A stretch of 64,000 nucleotides of DNA from Tichowtungia aerotolerans (lineage in GTDB: Bacteria; Verrucomicrobiota; Kiritimatiellia; Kiritimatiellales; Tichowtungiaceae), in NCBI RefSeq assembly GCF_009905215.1, contig NZ_CP047593.1, positions 3,600,900 through 3,664,899 on the forward strand. Direction: 5' to 3'. The position numbers were made by a program, and so were the translations under genes. The notes beneath the pieces are model-generated. The model did not search any database and was not told where the DNA came from. It worked only from the letters and a program-made list of their open reading frames with translations. This document shows positions 17,503 through 26,873 of the stretch, piece by piece. The first letter of the stretch is position 1; each line of letters starts with the position of its first letter.

Positions 17503-19017
17503 CTACGTACGATAGGGAGTAAGGTTACTCTGCATAACAATCTCTCTATCGCCCCCTGTCTTATTCCAAGCCACGGCAATATAACCGTTTTCCTCACCAG
17601 CTTTGTGCAAAACCTCGATATAATACCGGCAACCTACCTGTAGCTCAACAAGCACTGACCGTTGATTAGGATACCTATCCCATTCCCTATTTCGCAAAGC
17701 ATCTTCACCTGATGTTTCAACAGAAATTAACAGGCGCTTATCTTCTGTGTTATCCGTTTCGCTCAAATATAATTCGCAGTTATCATTTCCAGCCAACCAG
17801 AAATAGTAGAGGCCCGACTCCTTTGGTTGCAAATATCCGTAGATTCGAACACCATAATTTCTGTCCCATCCATATCGGGTTTCAAGATTATAAACACAAC
17901 TTCGATAGTCCGGGGTTTCTGGATACGCAGATAACTCAACCAAATCTGCTACAGCAGACCCGGGGACATTGCGCCATAAGTCCATCGTTAAACCTCCGAG
18001 CTGCGGCAAGAATAATGTAACTCCATGCGGAAGTTCTCGTCCCCCTTCCCGATCCGGCGTTGCCGTCTCAACAATTGCTCTCAATAAGGAACGGTTATCT
18101 TCAACTGGAAGATCGAATCCCATTTCCCAAATCATTACCCCACGCAGCCCCTTATCGACAGCCCAACGTGTTTTACGTTTAACCATATCGATCCCATTAT
18201 AGTAAAACCCTTCGTAAATATCCTGACAGGAAAGGAGCTGAGAACATGTTGTGCAAAAGGTTTTATAGGAACTTTCGTTCCCATCGTGAAACAACCAAAT
18301 GGAATGCGAAAGTGACTTTTCATTAACAAACCGCCCATAAAATGGGATCCCCAAGTTAAGCTTTTCCGGAGGGTAGCCTTTATCAATAAAATATTGAATT
18401 GAATCTACAGAATCCGGGAAAGTAGAGTGTCGCTCTCCCCTTGCATCCTTTCCCCACATCATGTCATAAGCCATGATATTAAAATAATCAAGCGCCTCTA
18501 TCGCATCAGATGACAACCCGTCCAGATTTTCTGAAAGTGCAAGCGAAAGAGTTTTCCCTGAAGGTTTCAGCGCCGCATTTAACTCCATTAGATAATTTGA
18601 ATAATCGAGCCAGTCTTCTGGATTAGGATACTCCCAATCAATATTAATCCCATCTAATCCTACAGATACTACAAACTGAACTATCTCCTTAATATTTTTG
18701 GCACGAGCTTCTGGATTACGAATCAGATCCCTCATCACTTCACCAGAAGAAACTCCAGTACAGAGAACTCGACGAACACCTTTTTCTGCACTTCGCTCCA
18801 TAAACGAAATGAATGTATCTTCATAAAACTCTTCCGTAAGCTTATCTACACCTATCTCACTCCAATACATAGCATCGGTAACCTGCTCAAAAGAAGAGTC
18901 CGCTACCGCATATTCCGGCGCTTTGAGGTCAAAATTTCGCCCATGGTAATATCCAACTATTTGGATTTTTCTTTCGGTCAAATGACGATTATTTGACAAT
19001 GATAAACTGTTGTTCAC
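17503..19017 (-). CDS. GH18 glycosidase with C-terminal PA14-like domain
   Basis: A 504-residue protein with a GTG start preceded by GAGGA. Residues about 15-330 form a GH18 barrel: GYYHGRNFD at the first strand, the catalytic LDGINIDWEYPNPEDW, FNIMAYDMMWG and GVMIWEMGFD. Residues about 345-500 resemble a PA14/GLEYA sandwich (YGVRIYGYLQPKESGLYYFW, NDNCELYLS, YYIEVLHKAG), a carbohydrate-binding fold. No signal peptide is visible, unlike the neighbouring GH18 proteins, so it may be cytoplasmic, or the true start may differ. Cleavage of N-acetylglucosamine-containing oligosaccharides is the family role. Confidence 0.87.
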   Translation of the reverse strand: MNNSLSLSNNRHLTERKIQIVGYYHGRNFDLKAPEYAVADSSFEQVTDAMYWSEIGVDKLTEEFYEDTFISFMERSAEKGVRRVLCTGVSSGEVMRDLIRNPEARAKNIKEIVQFVVSVGLDGINIDWEYPNPEDWLDYSNYLMELNAALKPSGKTLSLALSENLDGLSSDAIEALDYFNIMAYDMMWGKDARGERHSTFPDSVDSIQYFIDKGYPPEKLNLGIPFYGRFVNEKSLSHSIWLFHDGNESSYKTFCTTCSQLLSCQDIYEGFYYNGIDMVKRKTRWAVDKGLRGVMIWEMGFDLPVEDNRSLLRAIVETATPDREGGRELPHGVTLFLPQLGGLTMDLWRNVPGSAVADLVELSAYPETPDYRSCVYNLETRYGWDRNYGVRIYGYLQPKESGLYYFWLAGNDNCELYLSETDNTEDKRLLISVETSGEDALRNREWDRYPNQRSVLVELQVGCRYYIEVLHKAGEENGYIAVAWNKTGGDREIVMQSNLTPYRT

Positions 19018-19060
19018 TAGCTATCCTCATTTATTTGTTTGTAATAAAAAATACTTTTGA

Positions 19061-20158
19061 TCACTTTCGCCATGGACTACTCATCGCCTTTGCCAACGAA
19101 TAATCTCGGGCATCACAACGAATTGACCAGCAGAAAACTCCGCCAAAATCATTAAAATAGCACCATTCCGTCTTCATACGAATTTGCTCTGGACCATCCA
19201 TCACCGCGAGTCTCTTCCCGTCAGGGCTAATATAGCAAACTTCGCTATTATCGGCCGAGGCAAGTGAAAACCACTTTTCTTTCTCCACGATTCTAGAAAG
19301 ATCAACATACGGAATCTGTTCTATCTTACGTTTACCATTTTCCGGATCTAATTTTTCATATGGCAAACAATTTTCATATAATGGTGAATAAAATGCCAAC
19401 CCTACCATTATTCGTGACTTAGGAATCCCCGCATCAACCCATCGATTTATGGATATCTTCAAATATGAATTTTTATGAGGAGCTAATGGGTTCTTATTTA
19501 AAGGGGCCGTATTCCCGGCATAACCAACACTCATATCATAAGTCATCATATGGATCAGATCCACATTATTCAAAATCACTTCCATATCCAAATTACGTCG
19601 AACCCATTCTCCCGGCATCAATGCAACTGTCAAATAATGTTGACGCTGCTTTCGCTTAGCAACTATATCGATCTTACGTCGCAGGCATTGAATCAAGCCC
19701 CCCCATCTCCTGCCAGCCTCGGGTGTCGTAACATGCTCCCAATCGATGTCAATTCCGTCATAATCATAATCATCCATCAAATTAACAATCGCATCGGCAA
19801 ACTCCTCTGTATCCTTAATGCTCTTACAAATTCTCTCCCATACTTCACCACCAAAAATGAACGGACAAAGAATAGCTTGAGCCCCCTCTTGGCGGCACAA
19901 AGAAACCAGTTGTCGATCAGGCCAAAACCCCGGCTCGGCATTGGCCTCTCCCGTTTCAGAATTATAGTTCAAATGACCGAAATGGATAATCTGACTATAA
20001 TAATCAAATGGTATTTTTTCTATTCCCCAATCCTTATGCCACTGATCTGTGGAACGAAAATACCCACCTATCAACGGTTTCCCCATACCCAAACTCCACT
20101 CTTCAGCAAAGACAAAAAACGAAAACCACAAACACAAAACCCAAACAACCGTTTTCAC
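19061..20158 (-). CDS. Secreted GH18 glycosidase, first gene of the run
   Basis: I use the GTG at 20158 (VKTVVWVLCLWFSFFVFA) because GGGAAAGGGGG lies a few bases upstream and it gives a clean signal peptide. The ATG at 20254 would add 32 residues with no ribosome site. The GH18 signature YDGIDIDWEHV is intact, followed by IHMMTYDMSVGYAG, IMVGLAFY and the closing FGGVFCWSIRCD. The mature protein is about 345 residues, single domain. It probably works outside the cytoplasm on an N-acetylhexosamine polymer or N-glycan-like substrate. It likely heads the transcript that continues to 13437. Confidence 0.85.
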   Translation of the reverse strand: MKTVVWVLCLWFSFFVFAEEWSLGMGKPLIGGYFRSTDQWHKDWGIEKIPFDYYSQIIHFGHLNYNSETGEANAEPGFWPDRQLVSLCRQEGAQAILCPFIFGGEVWERICKSIKDTEEFADAIVNLMDDYDYDGIDIDWEHVTTPEAGRRWGGLIQCLRRKIDIVAKRKQRQHYLTVALMPGEWVRRNLDMEVILNNVDLIHMMTYDMSVGYAGNTAPLNKNPLAPHKNSYLKISINRWVDAGIPKSRIMVGLAFYSPLYENCLPYEKLDPENGKRKIEQIPYVDLSRIVEKEKWFSLASADNSEVCYISPDGKRLAVMDGPEQIRMKTEWCYFNDFGGVFCWSIRCDARDYSLAKAMSSPWRK

Positions 20159-20662
20159 TGGACCCCCTTTCCCTCTTATTAGACTAGATGAAATTTCATT
20201 TTCCATATTATCCAAACAAGTCGCCATACTCATATCTATACAAATAATACTCAAATCTATGTTGATTAATCTAATTTTCTAAAATTCACCCCAGCATATT
20301 CCAAACGTTTCAAACACACTCGCAATCTCTGCAAAAAACCTTCATAATCTCTTTTTCTAAAAGGATACCAAACAATTTCAGCCAAAGCACAAGTTCGCGG
20401 GAAAAGAAGTGGACTCGGGTCTTAAACCACTCAATGCTTTGTTTTAGTTATGCCGCATAGCTCCGGGTTTGTTTTGTTTCCTCCCTCCTCTGGAGGAGGG
20501 AGGGAAGCGCGGACGCCTTTGAGAAAGCACGTGAGCCCCACTAAACCCGACTTGTTTGATAACATTTCTTGCTATTGGAAAGATCGGACTTTAATATCCC
20601 TACAAATCAATCCGAGAAAAGGTTTCACAATGCCAAAATAAATACACTTTTAAAGGACTGGC
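20159..20662. other. Divergent intergenic region between GH18 run and glycosyltransferase
   Basis: About 500 bp that mark a clear switch in base composition: AT-rich to the left, GC-richer to the right. It contains the minus-strand promoter region of the GH18 run (not resolved), an AT-rich stretch at 20240-20400, the dispersed repeat copy 2, and the plus-strand ribosome site AAAGGA for the gene at 20663. No convincing gene lies within. Confidence 0.5.
20403..20520 (+). repeat. Dispersed repeat, copy 2 (with GC-rich palindrome)
   Basis: It reads AGAAGTGGACTCGGGTCTTA, CCACTCAATGCTTTGTTTTA, GCCGCATAGCTCCGGG and then the palindrome CCTCCCTCCTCTGGAGGAGG-GAGG, followed by AAGCGCGGACGCCT. The left ~75 bp match copies 1 and 3. 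The palindrome plus AAGCGCGGACGCCT (about 40 bp) also occurs inside orfB of both IS3 copies (about 11719-11760 and 29055-29094). The repeat sits at the boundary of the AT-rich island. Confidence 0.7.
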
Positions 20663-21754
20663 ATGAAGATCGCGATACTAGGAAATCTGACACCAGGATA
20701 TATCTGCCCGATGACTCAGGGGCTTGAGCGCATGCTTCGGGAATTACGGGCCCATCCTACTGTCTTTCCGCTCAGCCTGAACCTTCTTTCTCATTCAGCA
20801 GGAATCAAAGGTTCGCTGAAACATATTTTCTTTCGCCCATACATGTCGCGACTGGCAGAATTCGACGCCATTATTGTTGTCCAGCATCTGCGGGATGCAT
20901 TCACAACCGCCCTGGCAATTGAAACCCTTCGACTGCTGGTGCCCGACACACCGGTTCTCCTTTACGATTTAACGTACCTTCCAACGGTTGGACGCTGGGG
21001 TCCATGGCTGAAATCTGCAGGAAACGAACTCTGGGGATCAGGTTCCCAAACTTTCCGAGGACTCAAGCGCTATGACTGGTACCTCTGTGTTTCCAAACAG
21101 AACCGCCTTCCCATGCCTGCGGAAGAACAACCCTGTTCGGAAATTGGAATCTATCTGGATGATGACTCTCTTTATCCGGCCCCAAAAAGTTCATTCCGCG
21201 CGCTAATTGATTTTGAACGGGAAGCCTTTCCCGGAGAACGAAAACTGCAGTTCGAAGCTCTGAAAGAAACCGATACAGATTATGTTGTTCTGCAGGGACA
21301 GTATCCCATTTCCGCAATCCGGGAAATTTATCGGACCTGCAGTATCTACTTCCTCGCACATATGGAAAGTTTTGGACTGCCGATCTGTGAGCTTCAAGCC
21401 TGCGGCAGCCGCATTATGACTCCATATGCTGACTGGTGCGATGCCCATCGGCTGCCGGATGCATCGCTCGGTTCACATCACAGACTGCCACCGAACTTTG
21501 TAATTTACGATAATCACAAGGAAACGCTCATTCATGAGATTCAACGCGTAAAAGAAAAAGCAGACCCGAAAGCCGTTGCCGAGAGCTTTCGCCGACATCA
21601 CGGACATTTCCTGACAGGAAACCCTGATGCCCTTCAGGATGTGCTGGACCGAATCAGTCGAAAAGAGATAACCGCCCAGTCTCACCAGGAATACACCGGT
21701 CGAACCGAACAAATTCCGATTCGGCCCGACAACACAAACAAACACCAACAGTAA
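20663..21754 (+). CDS. Glycosyltransferase, GT4/GT-B-like
   Basis: A 363-residue protein with AAAGGA before the ATG. The N-terminal half has a Rossmann-like start (MKIAILGNLTPGY) and the C-terminal half shows a GT-B retaining-type motif, SIYFLAHMESFGLPICELQACG (broken here for length: YFLAHMESFGLPICELQACG), with the E-x7-E-like spacing seen in GT4 enzymes. It would transfer a nucleotide-activated sugar onto a glycan acceptor in the cytoplasm. Low similarity elsewhere makes the donor unknowable. The following secreted giant and GNAT genes on the same strand suggest a surface-polysaccharide or exopolymer function; that link is inference. Confidence 0.7.
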   Translation: MKIAILGNLTPGYICPMTQGLERMLRELRAHPTVFPLSLNLLSHSAGIKGSLKHIFFRPYMSRLAEFDAIIVVQHLRDAFTTALAIETLRLLVPDTPVLLYDLTYLPTVGRWGPWLKSAGNELWGSGSQTFRGLKRYDWYLCVSKQNRLPMPAEEQPCSEIGIYLDDDSLYPAPKSSFRALIDFEREAFPGERKLQFEALKETDTDYVVLQGQYPISAIREIYRTCSIYFLAHMESFGLPICELQACGSRIMTPYADWCDAHRLPDASLGSHHRLPPNFVIYDNHKETLIHEIQRVKEKADPKAVAESFRRHHGHFLTGNPDALQDVLDRISRKEITAQSHQEYTGRTEQIPIRPDNTNKHQQ

Positions 21755-21856
21755 TATCCGAAGAAATTCGGCGCCACTGTCTATCAATCAACAACCGAAA
21801 AAAATGCTGATTGTTATAAAAAACAAACAACTGAACGTCGAAACAGGAACAACATC

Positions 21857-24800
21857 ATGAACACGAATATTTATTCCTCAAAAACACCGGATCGTCGAAA
21901 AAGAACTGGCGTCGGCATCGCCCTGCTCTTATTATCACTGCCTCTTGCTTTTGTTTCCGGCCACGGCCTCGACAGCGATTCCGACGGCATGCCGGACGAT
22001 TGGGAAGTTCTGCACAGCCTGAACGCTGCCACAAACGACGCCGCAGAAGATGCCGACAACGACGGCTTCAGCAACTATAAGGAATATGTAGCCGATACCG
22101 ACCCTCAGAGCGACCTCTCTTTTCCTCTGCTTGACCTGACATGGGACACCAACAGTATCACCCCAATTCTTTCGGCATCCACCTCATCTGAGCGAGTCTA
22201 CCGAATTGAGTACAGCGATGACCTGGCCGCGGGAGCCTGGACGTCGCTGGTTGAGAACGTCGCCGGAGGCGGATACAAAACACTGGGCTCCGACACAAAC
22301 ATTCTCCCTCATCGTTTTTATCGGATGTCGGTTGGCTTCCCGGCGCTCTTCATCCTGCCTGAACAGCTGGAATTCGGCACCGTCAACATCGGGGAAACCT
22401 CTGCGGTACAAACCATTTACCTCACCAACGAGGACGATTCGGCACACACCCTGATGGAGATCGTTTTGCTGGGTGAGCATACCAATGATTTTCTTCTGAC
22501 AGACCTGCCGCCGACGGATTACGTCATGGCACCGCAGGCGACAGTTCAGTTCAATGTTGCCTTTGCCCCGACATCCATCGGCTCACGCAACGCACAGGTT
22601 AAAAGCCATTTCGACAATCATTCGACGCATCTCTACGCAGACGCGCACGGCGCCGGAGCCTATCACTATTATGTAAATGCCGGAGGATCAGACTATACAG
22701 ATCCAGATGGAAACTATTGGCAAACCGATGACGGTTTTTATAACACCGGAACGGCTTACAGCACCAACGTCACAGTCAACGGAACGAACATGGAACCACT
22801 GTATCAGGACGAACGATGGGACGACACCAATACTCCGGAAATGGTGTACAGTTTTCCGGTGGAACCCGGATCATACGTTGTCCGGCTCCACTTCGCCGAA
22901 ATTTTTCCCGGCAATGCAGAACCGGGATCCCGGATCTTTGATGTTTTAATTGAGGGTCAGGAAGCGCTCCAAAATTACGACATTGTCGCCGACACAGGCT
23001 TCCAAACCGCAGGTGTCAAAGAGCTGTTTACCCAGGTTGCAGACAACTCGCTCGACATTGAATTTGTTCATAAAGTTCAGAATCCGAAAATATCCGCGAT
23101 CGAAGTCTTCTCGGGAAGTGTCTTTACCGACACAGATGAAATTTCCTGGGGCCATGTTGAACTCAACTCTACCGGGACCGTTGAACAGATTGAACTGTCC
23201 AATACCAGTGATTCCGACATCACCATCGACACCCTCAGCTTCCTCATTATCCAGGGTGCCACACACGACTTTACCGTCACTATCGATGGCATTGATTACA
23301 CCGGCAGCGATTCAGACATCGACATCCCGGTTAATATTGTGCTCGCCGCAGGTGAGACCAAAACCATCATCCTGACCTATACACCCACCGAAGAGATCGA
23401 CAATGATGCATGGCTGAAACTGTCCGGAGACTTTGCACCGGTCAGTATCCGGCTGCAGGGAACCGGCGGCGAAGGAACCGGTCACCCCTTCCTGCACGTC
23501 GTCATCAGGGTTCCGGAACTGGTCGTCGATTATGATGCTGACGGGTTCGGACTGGTCTACCTCGACGGAACCGACTCTCACACGCATGAATTCGGGCACG
23601 AACTTGCCGCCTTCAATTGGTCAACCAACGGAACCGTGTTCGCCACCAACCAAAGCGAAACGGCATCTTTCCCACTGGGAACCCACGAAGTGTCTTTGGC
23701 GATCTATGACGACAACGTGCCCCCGGAAACACTTACCAACAGCGCCACCTTCACGGTTGCTGATGGTCATGCAGTACCCGGCTCGATCGTTTATTACTAC
23801 GAAGGAGTTGCCGGCGGCGGAGAGCGCAACACGGAAGAAATGGTCGCGTCCGTACCATCCAATGCGGACTATGCGCAGCGTGCGGACAGCCTGCTGATTC
23901 AAGCCAGCGCCGGGACCGTCGGTGACAGCCCTTACACCAATCAGGTTATGATCCGTATGCTTGCGGACCTCAATATCAGCGCCATGGACACTTATGAGTT
24001 CGCAATGACCGGCGGGTCGACCAACCTGCTCCTGATTGACGGCACGGCCTACACAAACCCGGTCATGCTCCACATGGGGACCTACGAACTGGAAGCCCGT
24101 TTCGCAGTCACCAATATTGCGGACCTGCCGCTGGCAGTTCTATATGGACCGACCAACAGCACTTTAACGTCAATTCCTGCCGCCCTGCTTTCGCACGATG
24201 AAACCGGGATGCTGCCGGTGATCAATTCCGCACCTACAGAGGGGATCAACCTCGGCGGAAACATCATTGAAATCACAGGACTGGGGTTCTTCCCGGAAGA
24301 TCAGGTGGTTGTGCACTGGGGCAGCACAAACATTTCAGGCACCAACCTGACCGTCACCTCAGAACTGATTACATTCACATCGCCACCGGGCGACGGACTG
24401 ATCACAGTGACCGTGGAAACACCAAACGGCATCAGCGACAGCTTCCATTACAACTATACGATCGATGGCCCGGTTCCGGTTGCATTCTCACTGGAAACAG
24501 CAGCCATAATTCCTGTTCCAACCCAGGGCGATTGGGGACCGGACGGCCGCTTCTATGTCGGCGGAGTTGATGGAACCATCACCGTACTGTCTTTCGATGA
24601 CAATTATCAGGTCACCAACACCCAGACCATCAGCACACTAACAACCAACAGCAACCCCAATATTCTGGGCATTGCCTTCAACCCGTTTGATCCGCCCTCT
24701 CCGGTAAAAATATATGTATCTCACTCGCAGCTCTTCGCCAACGGCGGAGAATGCTTCGAAGGATTCTCACCCTATTCCGGCGCGATCACCGTACTCACCG

Positions 24801-26857
24801 GCCCGGACTTCGACACGCAGGAAACCCTGATCGACGGCCTGCCGGTCTCCAACCATGATCACGGAGTCAACGGCATTCAGTTCGACAATCAGGGCCGACT
24901 GCTCGTCGCTGTCGGAGGAAACAGTAACGCGGGAATTCCCGACTGTCCGATGGGCGACCTGCCCGAGTCTCCTCTATCAGCCGCCATCCTGCGTGCCGAC
25001 ATCACTCGCAGCAACTTCAACGGACACATCACCTATGTTGAATCGGCTGGCGGCATCACAAACAGCGACCAGGTCTACGGCGACATCGTCGACGTTGCCT
25101 CCAACGTAGATGTCGAAGTGTTTGCTGCCGGATTCCGCAATCCGCTCGATCTGGTCTACACAACCGAAGGTCTTCTCTACACCAGCGATAACGGTCCCAA
25201 CGCCGGCTATGGCGCGGCCTCCACATCGGCCACCACGCAAGGTGCCGATCCTGATCAGAACGACACATTAAACCTGATCATCGAAGGCAACTACTACGGC
25301 CACCCGAACCGCAACCGTGGACGGTACGATGACCGACAGAATGTTTATTATGACAACAGTGCCGCATCCGTCCCCGGCGTTTTCTCTCAGGGAATGGCCA
25401 TCTTCCTGCCGTCGGTTAACGGTATCGATGAATATCGTTCCGAAACCTTCAACGGTGCCCTGCGCGGAGAACTGCTCCTGCAGAAATGGAACGGGAACAC
25501 CTATCGCATCAGCCGTTCTGCCGACGGCACCGCAGTGACTTCTACGGCATTGATTCCTGTTGCAATCGACGCATTGGACGTCGTCTGCAGTCCGGGCGGT
25601 GCCATTATCGGCGTTGACTACACCGACAACCAAGTGGTTGTCGCTCAGCCCAACGACATCAGTGCAACCGGCACCAAAGCCTTCGATATCTTCCCGTGGC
25701 GCGCACCGGCGTCCGGCGGCACGCCGTTTGTCATCGGCGGAACCGGTTTCGAAGCCCTCAGCAACACCACGGTTTCGGTCGGCGCGTCCAATGCAGTTCT
25801 CACCTATGTGTCTTCCAACCGGATTCGCGGAATCATCCCCGCCAAATCCAACCCGACATCCGACTTCCTGGATATCACGGTGACCAGCGGCGAAAATGTA
25901 TCGGTCATCTCCAATGCATTTCGCTATTTGCCCGAACCGGGCAGCGGAACCGGTGAATGGACCGTATTGGAGGACCTTCCCGAACCGCTGGCGGAAGTCT
26001 CCGCCGGCGTCATAAACGGCGTTCTTTACGTGGTCGGCCAGGGGCATCCCGGCACCTTTGCCTACGACTTTTTCAGCGGCGCATGGATTACCGGCCTGCA
26101 GGCACGAACCTACACCGGCAATCACCATGCGGCGGAAGTCATCGACGGCAAGCTCTATCTCTTCGGCGGCCTTGAAGAAGACCTATCCTATGTCCAGATC
26201 TACGACCCGGAAACCGACTCATGGTCGCTCGGCGCAGATGTCCCGTGGGCCGGCGGCTCTGCCTCCACGGCGCTGATCGACGGCCAGGTTTACCTGGCAG
26301 GAGGAATTGCCTCCAACACCACCGTCACCTCCAACGCAGTCTACAATCCGGCGACAGACAGCTGGACCATGCTCGCGCCGATGCCGGCTGGACGCAACCA
26401 TGCCGCCTCCGCCACCGATGGCGAACGCTTCTACATCTTCGGCGGACGGGGCCCGGGCAGCGGCGATGGCAATATCGTGGCAGAAGGCTTCGATGACGTC
26501 CTGATCTACAACCCGGCCACAGATACGTGGGAAACCAGTTTCGACATCGGATCAACCATTCCGCCTCTGCTGCAAAAACGCGGGGGTCTTGGCAAAGCAG
26601 TCTACTTCAGCGGCGAATTTTATGTCATGGGCGGGGAAACCACGGACACCGGCACCGGCGCCGTGACCGGCGATGTCTATGACCGGGTCGATGTTTACAA
26701 TCCCGTCACACAAACATGGAGACAGGAAGCCGGCATGCTTACCGCCCGGCACGGCATCTTCCCGGTTCTTCATGATGAAGCCATCTATCTACCCGGCGGC
26801 AGCACGGCTGCCGGCGGAGGAAGCGAGTCCACCGTATTTGACAAACTGAAACGATAG
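21857..26857 (+). CDS. Giant secreted multidomain protein (malectin, IPT/TIG, sorbosone-dehydrogenase-like, kelch)
   Basis: 1666 residues with a signal peptide (about 15-36, ending SG). Order: a thrombospondin-3-like calcium motif (DSDSDGMPDDWEVLHSLN, DADNDGFSNYKEY); a choice-of-anchor/ASH-like sandwich (about 165-270); a malectin domain (about 272-420, YYVNAGGSDYTDPDGNYW, YVVRLHFAE); a second ASH-like and a PKD-like segment (to about 640); an IPT/TIG domain (about 790-870); a beta-propeller like glucose/sorbosone dehydrogenases (about 875-1270, FAAGFRNPLDLVYTTEGLLY); another IPT/TIG; and kelch repeats (about 1370-1660, LYLFGG, FYIFGGRG). Malectin and kelch parts suggest glycan binding. No anchor motif was seen. 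The catalytic status of the propeller is unknown. Confidence 0.8.
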   Translation: MNTNIYSSKTPDRRKRTGVGIALLLLSLPLAFVSGHGLDSDSDGMPDDWEVLHSLNAATNDAAEDADNDGFSNYKEYVADTDPQSDLSFPLLDLTWDTNSITPILSASTSSERVYRIEYSDDLAAGAWTSLVENVAGGGYKTLGSDTNILPHRFYRMSVGFPALFILPEQLEFGTVNIGETSAVQTIYLTNEDDSAHTLMEIVLLGEHTNDFLLTDLPPTDYVMAPQATVQFNVAFAPTSIGSRNAQVKSHFDNHSTHLYADAHGAGAYHYYVNAGGSDYTDPDGNYWQTDDGFYNTGTAYSTNVTVNGTNMEPLYQDERWDDTNTPEMVYSFPVEPGSYVVRLHFAEIFPGNAEPGSRIFDVLIEGQEALQNYDIVADTGFQTAGVKELFTQVADNSLDIEFVHKVQNPKISAIEVFSGSVFTDTDEISWGHVELNSTGTVEQIELSNTSDSDITIDTLSFLIIQGATHDFTVTIDGIDYTGSDSDIDIPVNIVLAAGETKTIILTYTPTEEIDNDAWLKLSGDFAPVSIRLQGTGGEGTGHPFLHVVIRVPELVVDYDADGFGLVYLDGTDSHTHEFGHELAAFNWSTNGTVFATNQSETASFPLGTHEVSLAIYDDNVPPETLTNSATFTVADGHAVPGSIVYYYEGVAGGGERNTEEMVASVPSNADYAQRADSLLIQASAGTVGDSPYTNQVMIRMLADLNISAMDTYEFAMTGGSTNLLLIDGTAYTNPVMLHMGTYELEARFAVTNIADLPLAVLYGPTNSTLTSIPAALLSHDETGMLPVINSAPTEGINLGGNIIEITGLGFFPEDQVVVHWGSTNISGTNLTVTSELITFTSPPGDGLITVTVETPNGISDSFHYNYTIDGPVPVAFSLETAAIIPVPTQGDWGPDGRFYVGGVDGTITVLSFDDNYQVTNTQTISTLTTNSNPNILGIAFNPFDPPSPVKIYVSHSQLFANGGECFEGFSPYSGAITVLTGPDFDTQETLIDGLPVSNHDHGVNGIQFDNQGRLLVAVGGNSNAGIPDCPMGDLPESPLSAAILRADITRSNFNGHITYVESAGGITNSDQVYGDIVDVASNVDVEVFAAGFRNPLDLVYTTEGLLYTSDNGPNAGYGAASTSATTQGADPDQNDTLNLIIEGNYYGHPNRNRGRYDDRQNVYYDNSAASVPGVFSQGMAIFLPSVNGIDEYRSETFNGALRGELLLQKWNGNTYRISRSADGTAVTSTALIPVAIDALDVVCSPGGAIIGVDYTDNQVVVAQPNDISATGTKAFDIFPWRAPASGGTPFVIGGTGFEALSNTTVSVGASNAVLTYVSSNRIRGIIPAKSNPTSDFLDITVTSGENVSVISNAFRYLPEPGSGTGEWTVLEDLPEPLAEVSAGVINGVLYVVGQGHPGTFAYDFFSGAWITGLQARTYTGNHHAAEVIDGKLYLFGGLEEDLSYVQIYDPETDSWSLGADVPWAGGSASTALIDGQVYLAGGIASNTTVTSNAVYNPATDSWTMLAPMPAGRNHAASATDGERFYIFGGRGPGSGDGNIVAEGFDDVLIYNPATDTWETSFDIGSTIPPLLQKRGGLGKAVYFSGEFYVMGGETTDTGTGAVTGDVYDRVDVYNPVTQTWRQEAGMLTARHGIFPVLHDEAIYLPGGSTAAGGGSESTVFDKLKR

Positions 26858-26873
26858 GAGCTACCCTCTGCGT

